A stretch of DNA of 64,000 nt, taken from contig JANFNE010000065.1 of the NCBI GenBank assembly GCA_024867545.1, positions 186,001 through 250,000 on the forward strand, in the 5' to 3' direction. The stretch is from Phytopythium helicoides. Taxonomy: Eukaryota > Oomycota > Peronosporomycetes > Pythiales > Pythiaceae. The first letter of the stretch is position 1. Every line of letters starts with the position of its first letter. The notes under the pieces were generated by a model. It worked only from the letters and a program-made list of their open reading frames with translations. It searched no databases and had not been told where the DNA came from. Positions 42,122 through 50,934 of this stretch are shown piece by piece. The translations under genes were made by a program, and so were the position numbers.

Positions 42122-45100
42122 ATGGCGCCAAGCGACGAGCTGCAGCAGCAGCTCGTTGTGGCCGCGCGCCGCCAGAGGTGGGATGACGTGCGGCTGCTCG
42201 TGGAAAATGGGGCAGACGTGGATGCTGTGGATGAGAATGGCCGCTCGGCGTTGATGCTAGCGGCACGAGCGGGACACGAGGACACTGTGCGATTTCTCGT
42301 AGCCAGAGGAGCGAGCGTGGATTTGGTCAGCAATAGCGGGGAGACTGCGGTCTCCTTTGCGACGAAGCGGGGGCACCAACATATCCAACGAGTGCTCGTT
42401 CAGCATGTTGCAAACTCATCAGCAGTACTAAATGAAAAAACTCGATCGAGTTCTTGGTCCGAGCTGCCGAAGTGGTTCATCTCTCCTTTCGAAGTATCCA
42501 TCACGAAATTCGTCGAGAGCGGCAACATTGGCGGAGACTTTCTGGCGACGTGGCTCAATGCCGAAGTTGCGCTTAAACTGTTCGTTCCTGGTACTTCGAG
42601 CTCCGAATTTGCCGAGGAAGTGCGTGTGTGGCACCAACTCCGACACCCGAACGTGATCAAATTGTATGGAGCGTGTGACGTTGGTCACAATTTTTACGTT
42701 TGCGAATGCGCAAGTTATGGACCAGTCGTGGAGCATTTGGCCAAGTTGATGCCACCTGCACGAACACCGTGGAAGTACATATACCATGCCGCGCTCGGAC
42801 TTGCGTACTTGCACGAGCGAGGTATCGTTCACGGTAATCTCTGCACGAACAATATCCTGATTGGGAGTGACGAGCTCGGAAAGCTGGCTGACTTTGGCTC
42901 AACTGTCACAAATCAAAGTGCTGGGTTCGAATCATCCCATAATCTTTCTTCGGTGCGATGGCGGTCACCAGAGCAGCTGCGGGGAGAAAACTCATCGAAT
43001 GCTTCTGACATCTACGCCCTAGGGCTATGTGCAATTGAAGCTGTGACCCTAAGACGCCCATGGGCTGACGCTAGAAATGACTATTCAGTCTCATGGTTCA
43101 AGTCGAACTGGTTTCCCGAGTCTTCAAGTGATCGTGAGTGCGCTCCTGGTAGTTTGTCTGGTGATCTAGTTGAGGTAGTCGAAAAGCTGTGCTGCCACGA
43201 TCCAACGCGTCGTCAGTCAGCAATAGCTTGCGTCTATCTCTTTGAGCGATTGGCAGCGGAAGAAGAAACCCGCATCTTGAATAGTTCAGGATCTCCGTCG
43301 ACTGTAATGAGTCTCTCTGAGTATGTAGATGGAGACATATCTGCACAACTTGAGGCAATTCGGGTCGAAGTATCCAATTCCGCTGCTTCTGACCTAAACG
43401 AACTCCTCCTCCAAGACCTTGAGGAAATTCACAAGGCTATCCAAACGTCTCCACAACCAGTCAAGTTGCTGGAGCAGGTATATCGACTTTTTATTGACGC
43501 AATGCAAGTAATCAAACATGGTTCTCAAGGAAATCAAGTTCTCCATTTTTCTGGGAGTCAAGCAGTGGATAATGTTCTTGCGTTATGCTCACGAATCAAT
43601 GCTATCAAGCGACTCCTCGGAATTGGCATTGCAGATCGAAGACACCGAAAACCGAAGGCAATCGATCTACGCCGTAAGCAAATTCAGGCAATTATTTCAA
43701 CTGGAGTCAAAGACAATGAATGCTCAGATACGGATGTTGAGACTATCGACACACCTCCAGTATGGTTTGTGCCATGGCACGAACTATTTGTGAGTGAGTG
43801 GCAGCTTCTCGGAAAGGGTGGTTACGGGAGTGTTCATCTCGCAAAGTGGCTTGATTCGGAAGTCGTCGTCAAGCTGTTGGATTTTGGCGGAATTCCTAGT
43901 GCAGTTACTTCCTACAAGCCGGCACTCGAATCAAGTTTTGATCCAGATAGCTTCAACTTTCTTTCCAAATTATGTACTAACCAAGGGCAAGAGCAGGAGT
44001 CAGTCCAGAGGCAGTTCAAGCGTGAAGCCGATATTTGGTTCAACTTCAGTCACCCGCATGTGGTCCGCCTATTCGGCGCATGCCATATCGGACGTCCTTT
44101 CTTCGTCTGTGAGTATGCATCGCATGGCTCGCTCGATAAATACCTCGAGAAACACCCAAACGAAATCTGGCACAAGCTGTATGAAGCCGCGCTCGGACTA
44201 TTATATCTGCATGAGCGTGGGGTTGTCCACTGTGACTTGAAGTGCAACAATATTGTGGTGGGTCGAGACAGAAAAGCGAAGGTAACCGATTTTGGATTGA
44301 GTTCTGCGGCAAACGTCGCCGATGTGTCTGTAGTTGGAGGGCATGTCAGTGGTGCCTGGAACTGGTTGGCACCGGAGTTACTGCTGGGGAAATCGACGAC
44401 TCCGACGCGCGAGTCGGATGTCTACTCTTTCGCGATGTGTATAATCGAGGCTCTTCGTGTTGTGGAAGGAGCGAGCGTTGTGTCAAGCGATGCAGATCTG
44501 CAGCGACCGCGAGTTCCATGGCAGTACGCTGACAGATCAACTGTGATGGTTCTCATGAAACGTGGAGAGCTACCTGGTCGGCCAGTAAATTGTACTGACG
44601 TGCAGTGGGATCTGATCACGAGGATGACGCAATTGAAACCGAACGAGCGCATTCAAATGTGTGTTGTTGTCGATGCGCTTTCTCTACTGGCGGGTGTAGA
44701 CACCACCGGAATGCATGTTCCCAGCAACACTGAGCGAGATCTGGTCCTAGGCGAGATGAGTGTTCCAGAAAGAATTGAATCGGGTCAAGCGCTTATTTCT
44801 TGCACGAGTAGAGTCCGAGGCGATAAGAATTGTTTGTGCCACATCTTCAAGTTACTTTGGCGCCGACTAGAGGACGCGGATCAACGCGTACACGATAAAA
44901 CGATGCGAGTAAGCCTATTCGCTCTCATTGCAGATGCTACAGCGTTCTCAGCAACGCTGCGGTGTGAAGATACACTTGTACACTCTACTGAGAGAGCATT
45001 TCGCGGATATGGATTGCATCGCCGTCTTGACAAGATAATTTGTGCTGCTGGTATCAAGCAACCGTCAGATGAAGGGACTGATAGTCAGTTTGACGATTGG

Positions 45101-45190
45101 AGAAGAGGTTGCAGTAATAGACTCGGAGTCAACAGTAGCACGGTAACACTCTTGTTAAGTACTAATCCAACTAGCTACGGATTGTTGTAG
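42122..45190 (+). CDS. Ankyrin / pseudokinase / kinase protein 1
   Basis: Intact, intronless, 1022 residues from the ATG at 42122. Domains in order: about three ankyrin repeats (residues 5-105, GADVDAVDENGRSALMLAARAG); a first kinase fold (about 120-380) with VALKLF, HPNVIKLYGACDVG, but HGNLCTNNIL in place of HRDLKxxN, so the catalytic aspartate is missing although LADFG remains: a pseudokinase; a linker; and a second kinase (about 550-860) with GKGGYGSVH, EVVVKLL, HPHVVRLFGACHIG, HCDLKCNNIVVG, VTDFGLSS and APELLLG, apparently active. A C-terminal helical domain holds a RGYGLHRRLDK motif. The two kinase folds resemble each other, pointing to internal duplication. Tandem pseudokinase-kinase order recalls animal JAKs and plant tandem kinase proteins. 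Paralogue at 46605; shares a near-identical block with it. Confidence 0.85.
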   Translation: MAPSDELQQQLVVAARRQRWDDVRLLVENGADVDAVDENGRSALMLAARAGHEDTVRFLVARGASVDLVSNSGETAVSFATKRGHQHIQRVLVQHVANSSAVLNEKTRSSSWSELPKWFISPFEVSITKFVESGNIGGDFLATWLNAEVALKLFVPGTSSSEFAEEVRVWHQLRHPNVIKLYGACDVGHNFYVCECASYGPVVEHLAKLMPPARTPWKYIYHAALGLAYLHERGIVHGNLCTNNILIGSDELGKLADFGSTVTNQSAGFESSHNLSSVRWRSPEQLRGENSSNASDIYALGLCAIEAVTLRRPWADARNDYSVSWFKSNWFPESSSDRECAPGSLSGDLVEVVEKLCCHDPTRRQSAIACVYLFERLAAEEETRILNSSGSPSTVMSLSEYVDGDISAQLEAIRVEVSNSAASDLNELLLQDLEEIHKAIQTSPQPVKLLEQVYRLFIDAMQVIKHGSQGNQVLHFSGSQAVDNVLALCSRINAIKRLLGIGIADRRHRKPKAIDLRRKQIQAIISTGVKDNECSDTDVETIDTPPVWFVPWHELFVSEWQLLGKGGYGSVHLAKWLDSEVVVKLLDFGGIPSAVTSYKPALESSFDPDSFNFLSKLCTNQGQEQESVQRQFKREADIWFNFSHPHVVRLFGACHIGRPFFVCEYASHGSLDKYLEKHPNEIWHKLYEAALGLLYLHERGVVHCDLKCNNIVVGRDRKAKVTDFGLSSAANVADVSVVGGHVSGAWNWLAPELLLGKSTTPTRESDVYSFAMCIIEALRVVEGASVVSSDADLQRPRVPWQYADRSTVMVLMKRGELPGRPVNCTDVQWDLITRMTQLKPNERIQMCVVVDALSLLAGVDTTGMHVPSNTERDLVLGEMSVPERIESGQALISCTSRVRGDKNCLCHIFKLLWRRLEDADQRVHDKTMRVSLFALIADATAFSATLRCEDTLVHSTERAFRGYGLHRRLDKIICAAGIKQPSDEGTDSQFDDWRRGCSNRLGVNSSTVTLLLSTNPTSYGLL
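44031..44628 (+). repeat. Gene-conversion block, copy 1 (matches 48664-49261)
   Basis: 598 bp covering most of the second kinase domain match 48664-49261 without indels. I count 17 differences, all silent, while both flanks diverge abruptly in sequence and length. Confidence 0.85.
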
Positions 45191-45339
45191 TCACAGCAGC
45201 ACCAGCAACATAGAAACCAAAAGAGTTGGCTGTGACAACAAGGCAAGAAAAAAAATATTATCTCGTAAGAGGCGCGAGAAATTGATTTGTACACCAGAAT
45301 TGGTTCTCAAAGAGACAAAAAAAGTAAATACAACTCGAT

Positions 45340-45857
45340 TGTAACGTGCGTTTCCTTTTGGAGTCAAAGTTCTCATCAAAAGGTGACAATACAGATGACG
45401 AACATTGGGTGACCTTAAGTCGAAAAGATGACAAAGCGCGATCCCAGCAAACGAATCAAAAAGGGCAAAGTTCTCGAAGAGGTAATTTCTCTCGCAAGTG
45501 TCCAGCAAGCTCATAAATTGACCCAACTCATCAGCATTTATGCGTTGCTATGGAATTGATTCGGTGACACGTACCAAAGTTCAATGCCAAGTAGTCGTAG
45601 CACAACGCCTCAAGCTGTTGGAAAGAGAAGCGGCGAAGAATCTAGAGTGTACAGGAATGCTGATGCAGTCCGCCTTATTATCGCTGCGAGGATATGGCGT
45701 GCATCGTCGACTCACCAACCTTACCGTTGCTGAGTGGTTGGAAGTTTCCGCTCATGTAAAGGGGTTTCATGATTGGGAACAGAGTTTTTGCGAGGTGTTT
45801 GGAGTTAATGGAACTGTGGCAAACCTAGTTTTGATTCAAAGTGCTTGCTCAGTCTGA
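45340..45857 (+). pseudogene. Decayed fragment of an ankyrin/pseudokinase/kinase gene
   Basis: A relic between the two full-length paralogues. In order along the plus strand, spread over several frames: VKVLIKR then stops (compare MVLMKRGELPG), HWVTLSRK (compare WDLITRMT), MTKRDPSKRIKKGKVLEEV (compare MTRFDPEERIKICTVVDEL), LISIYALLW-stop (compare LRGVYELLWRR), and finally an open stretch 45540-45857 with LLSLRGYGVHRRLTNLTVAEWL and HDWEQSFCEVFGVNGTVANLV, which matches the C-terminal domain of the paralogue at 49610-49770. So it preserves the end of the kinase domain plus the C-terminal domain of a third copy, with frameshifts and stops. The first two kinase motifs and ankyrin repeats are gone. 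Confidence 0.7.
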
Positions 45858-45983
45858 AGTTGATGCGCATGAGGACTGGACGCGTGACATATACGAGCCA
45901 TGGTTATGGGTTTTAAGTATTCGTATGGGCAATTCAACACAACTTTGATTGCTTGCCTTGCACATGTTGAACCATGTAACAGG

Positions 45984-46465
45984 CTACTTAGCTTTCAGCA
46001 ACCCCTCCTCAGCGAGCCGCTGGTGCACCTGCCTTTCGACGAACGAGAAGAGCTCGGGAACGTGATCCGGCAGCTGACATGACACGAAGCACTGTCTTCC
46101 TGAGCGCCTTGCGAGCCGCTGCGCCATCTGCTGCTCCTCCATCTCCGGCGAGCCTACGAGCGCCGACACGAGAGGCATTGGGCTGTATCGCGTCGCAATG
46201 GCCGTAGACATGGAGCTGTTGACAATAATCAGTCATTTAGAAGACGACTAGGATCAAACAACAAAGCGGCTCATTGAGCGGCGAACCTGAGCGAGGGCTT
46301 GGCGGACGCAGAGCCCATCCAGACGAACAGCGCGTTGGCCAACGCCCAGACTTGCACGACGTACGCCTGGTCCACCAGCGCTCCGGACCAGTCAATGACG
46401 CGCATACCGACACTCTCGACCTTCTCTTCTGCTGCCAGTAGATCCCACGCGTCACCCCAGTCCAT
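45984..46465 (-). CDS. PSMG4: Proteasome assembly chaperone 4
   Basis: Proteasome assembly chaperone 4 (PAC4/PSMG4), which pairs with PAC3 to help assemble the 20S alpha ring. Two exons (46287-46465 and 45984-46215) with a 71-nt intron encode 136 residues, close to the human protein. Seen: VIDWSGALVDQAYVVQVWAL, NALFVWMGSASAKPSL, then after the splice LSSMSTAIATRYSPMPLVSALVG, the family-typical AQRLARRSGRQCFVSCQLP and a C-terminal helix FVERQVHQRLAEEG. The start MDWGDAWDLL is the first ATG of this frame; an upstream ATG at 46522 leads to a stop. The gene sits on the opposite strand between a kinase relic and the second ankyrin-kinase gene. Confidence 0.8.
46216..46286 (-). other. PSMG4 intron
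   Basis: 71 nt on the minus strand, GTTCGC to GTCAACAG; CTGAT branch-like sequence; joins AKPSL to SSMSTAIATRY. Confidence 0.7.
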
Positions 46466-46604
46466 GGAACGAGCGAAATGGCGTCATGAGGCGAGCGAGC
46501 TCCACCTACCTGGGGTCTCCATGATTGTTTCGACCTGGAGCGCCGAAAAATGAGATTTTAGCCAATGACACACTGACTAGAGAACTGGGGCATGCCTGGT
46601 CATC

Positions 46605-49600
46605 ATGGTGTCGTCAACGGAAGCGATGGCGGAGGGTGAGGCCGACTTTCCATCGAATGGGCCCCGCCAGATGAGTTTTGTGCTGACGTGAGGTGTGCAT
46701 TGGGGCTGGACAGCGTTGGCAAAGGCCGCAGCGAATGGCCAGTTGGGAATTGTCCGCGAGATTCTCGGCCGAGGAGGAGATGTGAATGCCAAAGCTCCTG
46801 ACGGGTCGACGGCCTTGATGTGGGCAGCGAGCACCGGGCAAGTTGATGCGGCTGAGCTCTTGATTGCCCATGGAGCGGACGTCAATGCCGCCCACGGTGG
46901 AGACCGATCGACGGCGCTCATGTGGGCAGCTGGCTGCGGTCAAACGAAGGCTGTCAAACTCCTCGTCGCCAACGGGGCGGTAGTGAACGCGAGGCACCGA
47001 GATGGCTCGACTGCAGTCATGCGTGCAGCTGGCAATGGTCACTTGGATATTGTCGAGCACCTTGTCGCACATCATGCTAAAGTCAATGCGAGGCATGCAG
47101 ACGGGTCGACTGCGCTAATGCGAGCAGCAGGAAACGGACATCTCGGCATCGTTCGCTTCCTCATTGCTCATGGTGCAGATGTGAATGCCAAGCGAGACGA
47201 TGGATGGACCGCGTTGATGCGAGCTGCTCGTAGTGGCCAAACCGATACCGTAAAGTTCCTAGTCGAACACGGAGCTCAGGTTCGCTCAGTCAATTCTAGC
47301 CGGGATTCAGCCATTACTGTAGCTGCGAAGCATGGATACCAGAATATTCAGCGCCTGCTCATTCGTCAAATGTCAAGCTCGGCAGCATTGGCGGGTGTGA
47401 AAATGCTGAGGCGTGATTGCGCCGGCGAAGAGTTACCGGAATGGTTCATTTCTCCGTTTGAAGTCACGGTCACACAATTTGTCGAGGATGGCAACATCGG
47501 CGGGGACTTTCTGGGGACTTGGCTCGACGCTGAAGTCGTTCTCAAGCTATTTGTTCCGAATACAACAAGTACTACTTTTGCTGAAGAAGTCCGCGTTTGG
47601 CATCAACTTCGGCACCCGAACGTGATCAAGCTGTATGGGGCGTGCGATGTTGGTCACTTCTTCTTCGTGTGCGAGCATGCGAGTCAAGGATCATTGCTTG
47701 ATTATCTATCGATATGCGAGCTGCACGCTCGAAAGCCGTGGAAGTATTTGCATCACGCTGCGCTAGGCTTGGCGTATTTGCACGAGCGTGAAATTGTCCA
47801 CGGCAGCCTCGACGTAAACAGCATTCTCGTCGGTAGCGACGGATTAGCCAAGCTTGCTGAGTTTGGCTTGAGCGGGCCAATCGGATACTGCGAGAACGAT
47901 GTATCGGAACCTGTTTTTGGGTGGACTCGGTGGCAGTCACCTGAGCAACTGGAGGGAAACCAAGCTTCTAAAGCATCAGACATATACGCTCTTGGACTCT
48001 GTGCTGTTGCTATCGTCACTGGAGTACTTCCATGGTCGAAAGAGCGAAACCAAACCGCAATTCGGCAGCAAAAACTCAATTGGAATCCTGGGCTTTTTGA
48101 TGATTGCAGCTCGCATCCTGCAGAGCTATCTGAAGAGCTCGTCGAATTGGTGGCGATTTTGTGCTGTAAGAATCCTGCACTTCGAGTAACTGCGCCTGAG
48201 TGCGCTCGTATCTTTGAGCGTTTGGCTGCCAAGGAAGGATTTAGCTTTCAGTTAGAACCGGAGACTTCTGTACTAGTAGCCGAGGTTCCAGACGGACTGA
48301 CGAAAATGTGGAGCGAAATGGACGGGTCGTTATCGAGCAAAATCGCTGCGGCCGCTGAAAGCGATTTGATGACGGAAATACCGGTGTGGTTTGTACCGAG
48401 CAACGAATTATTTGTGAACGAATGGGAAGTGCTCGGCAGTGGTGGATTTGGCAGTGTGCATCGCGCGCGTTGGCTTGATTCAGAGGTCGTCGTGAAGCGT
48501 GTAAAGTTTTTGTCTGAAATCGACAGATCTTCTACCATGAATTCGCAGTGGTCTAAGCTGTTGTCGATCGGAACTTTAGATAGCAGCGCGTTTTCAAGCA
48601 GCGACGACGACTATTTTCAACTCTTGCAAGAGGAAGCTCGAAAGATGTTTGAGCGTGAAGTCCATATTTGGTTCAACTTCAGTCACCCGCACGTGGTTCG
48701 CCTATTCGGTGCATGCCACATCGGACGTCCTTTCTTCGTCTGTGAGTATGCATCGCATGGCTCGCTCGACAAATACCTCGAGAAACACCCAAACGAGATC
48801 TGGCACAAGCTATACGAAGCCGCGCTCGGACTATTATATCTGCATGAGCGTGGGGTTGTCCACTGTGACTTGAAGTGCAACAATATTGTGGTGGGTCGAG
48901 ACAGAAAAGCGAAGGTAACCGATTTTGGATTGAGTTCTGCGGCAAACGTCGCCGATGTGTCTGTAGTTGGAGGGCATGTCAGTGGTGCCTGGAACTGGTT
49001 GGCACCCGAGCTGCTGTTGGGGAAATCGACGACTCCGACGCGTGAGTCGGATGTCTATTCTTTCGCGATGTGTATAATCGAGGCTCTTCGTGTTGTGGAA
49101 GGAGCGAGCGTTGTGTCAAGCGATGCAGACCTGCAGCGACCGCGAGTTCCATGGCAGTACGCTGACAGATCAACTGTGATGGTTCTCATGAAACGTGGAG
49201 AGCTACCTGGTCGACCAGTAAATTGTACAGACGTGCAGTGGGATCTGATCACGAGGATGACTCGCTTTGATCCTGAAGAACGAATTAAGATCTGCACCGT
49301 CGTGGATGAGCTTGCAGGTTACTCGAAGAAGTGTGTTGAGGGGACTGTGGAAGATACTAGCTCCGCAAGGATATCCCAGCTGCTGCTGTCGGGGAATGCT
49401 CTTCTGGATGCTAGAACGCAAACGCCAGCCTCACGACATCTTCGAGGAGTCTATGAATTATTGTGGAGGCGGTTCGATGACATACGTCACCGACTACCGA
49501 ATCAAGGCTCGGCAATGAACTGTCTTGAACGATTGATATTGGATGCCACGAACCAAACAGCGAAGGCCATGGAATCTAGAACCACATTCGTGCAGTCGAC

Positions 49601-49781
49601 TGATGCGGCATTGCGTGGGTACGGTCTCCATCGTGAGCTGGACAAATTCATGGTCGCCGAGTTTTTGAAGCTTGACATGCAGGACGAACCGAGTCTCCAT
49701 GAGTGGGAGAAATCGTGCTGCAAGCTGCTTGGGATTAGCGATTCTGTCGCGGAGCAGCTTTGCCGGCAGAGGCATCAGTGA
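46605..49781 (+). CDS. Ankyrin / pseudokinase / kinase protein 2
   Basis: Paralogue of the gene at 42122. The large frame lacks an ATG; an in-frame TGA at 46689 lies just upstream. I therefore infer a 31-nt first exon (46605-46635, MVSSTEAMAE) and a 78-nt intron (46636-46713, GTGAGG, CTGAC, CAG), giving 1032 residues that start smoothly in the first ankyrin repeat (ALAKAAANGQLGIVREIL). Domains: about seven ankyrin repeats (residues 12-245); pseudokinase (about 270-530) with VVLKLF but HGSLDVNSIL for the catalytic loop and AEFG for DFG; active-looking kinase (about 590-890) with GSGGFGSVH, EVVVKRV, HCDLKCNNIVVG and VTDFGLSS; C-terminal domain with RGYGLHRELDK. Its second kinase is identical in protein sequence to that of paralogue 1 over about 198 residues. 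Confidence 0.82.
46636..46713 (+). other. Inferred intron after a 31-nt first exon
   Basis: 78 nt, GTGAGG to GGACAG, CTGAC at 46682-46686. It removes an in-frame TGA and provides an ATG start for the ankyrin-kinase gene. Confidence 0.65.
48664..49261 (+). repeat. Gene-conversion block, copy 2 (matches 44031-44628)
   Basis: Constant offset of 4633 bp from copy 1; 581 of 598 positions are the same by my count and the encoded protein is unchanged. Confidence 0.85.
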
Positions 49782-50133
49782 TTTTTTTTCCCGTTCTGCT
49801 CACTTCAACGTGAAACTGCGGCTGATCAGAAAACTGTCGACTGAGCTCGCGATCTTTTGCGAAGCGACATGTGGTGATGGACAGATACAATTCTCCGCCT
49901 CATGACGCACCATGGGGACTCGTCATGGAGCCCCCACCGAGACATGATGAGTGTGAACGCTACTTGATTCAAGCGAACGAGGAGTGCAAGCCCTTCATGA
50001 GGCCGCTCCTCGTTTACGGTGTTAAATATTCATCGGGGCGGGCTGCGTCCGTCCGCCCGACATCGACACAAACACACACTTCATACGCTTCAACTACACC
50101 ACTGCATGACACACACAGGTCTCCCTTATTGAC
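49782..50133. other. Intergenic region, convergent genes
   Basis: 352 bp between the stop of ankyrin-kinase 2 and the stop of the next gene on the other strand. No gene seen. Confidence 0.5.
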
Positions 50134-50664
50134 TCACCGCGCATCGTCCTTGCTTCCATCGGTCTCCTCGCTCGGCGGAGACGAATTCGACGACTGAGAT
50201 GATGCCGATGGAGAGCCATTCATGTCCACACGGCGCCATTCGATGCCCAAGAAGGCCGAGATGTCGACGCGCGCACTCTGCGGGTCCAGGTCACTGAACT
50301 TGTCCAAGAGTCGGCGGTAACGCAGCGCCTTGCGCGCGACCCGCGCGTTCACGGTCGTGGAATCACGGTCACGCTGCAGGCCATCGACCAGGTCCTGCGC
50401 GTTCTTGCAGATGCGCGTCCGTGTCTCCTCGTCCTGATAGTCGAAGCGGACCCGAGTTGATCCGTCCGAATGCTGGCTCTGTAGCAGCTCGCTCTGCTGC
50501 TCCTGGTCCTCGCTCTGGTTGCTGGACGGGTATCGATCGCACGCGTGCGTCCAGCGGTACGTGACGTGGCTCGAGCACGAAGACGCCAGTGGTGGGCTGG
50601 CCGCACGAGACCGGAGGACGTCGTTGCTGGAGCTGCTAGTCGACGACGGCTCGGTCTCGCCCAT
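50134..50664 (-). CDS. Hypothetical protein, 176 residues
   Basis: Not recognised. Intact single frame; the start at 50664 (MGETEPSS) is chosen although the frame stays open to an ATG at 50802, because the upstream part looks non-coding. Ser-rich ends flank a charged helical middle: RVRFDYQDEETRTRICKNAQDLVDGL and ARVARKALRYRRLLDKFSDLD, followed by VDISAFLGIEWRRVD and a Ser/Pro tail. No membrane segment or signal peptide. Its upstream region borders the left arm of the large inverted repeat. It may be a small oomycete-specific protein. Confidence 0.55.
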   Translation of the reverse strand: MGETEPSSTSSSSNDVLRSRAASPPLASSCSSHVTYRWTHACDRYPSSNQSEDQEQQSELLQSQHSDGSTRVRFDYQDEETRTRICKNAQDLVDGLQRDRDSTTVNARVARKALRYRRLLDKFSDLDPQSARVDISAFLGIEWRRVDMNGSPSASSQSSNSSPPSEETDGSKDDAR

Positions 50665-50934
50665 CGAGTGATGGAGATCAAGGTGATGCCACGCTGGACT
50701 TGAGCGATCGCGTCTCAATTGCGAAATGAGCAGCCCGAGGTGGAACCTCCTCGAAGGAGGTGGGTGCTTCAAGGTCGCCGCCTTCGAGAAGGAATGTATC
50801 ATTCACGTTGAGCAGGCAGTAAGTAGCATCACACGAACAACCACAACAGAGAGAGAGAGAGAGGGCGGATGGGCGGCGGCCGAGAAACCACAGAAGGATC
50901 GCTCGCGGATACTGTACGGCTGCGAGCGCGAGTA

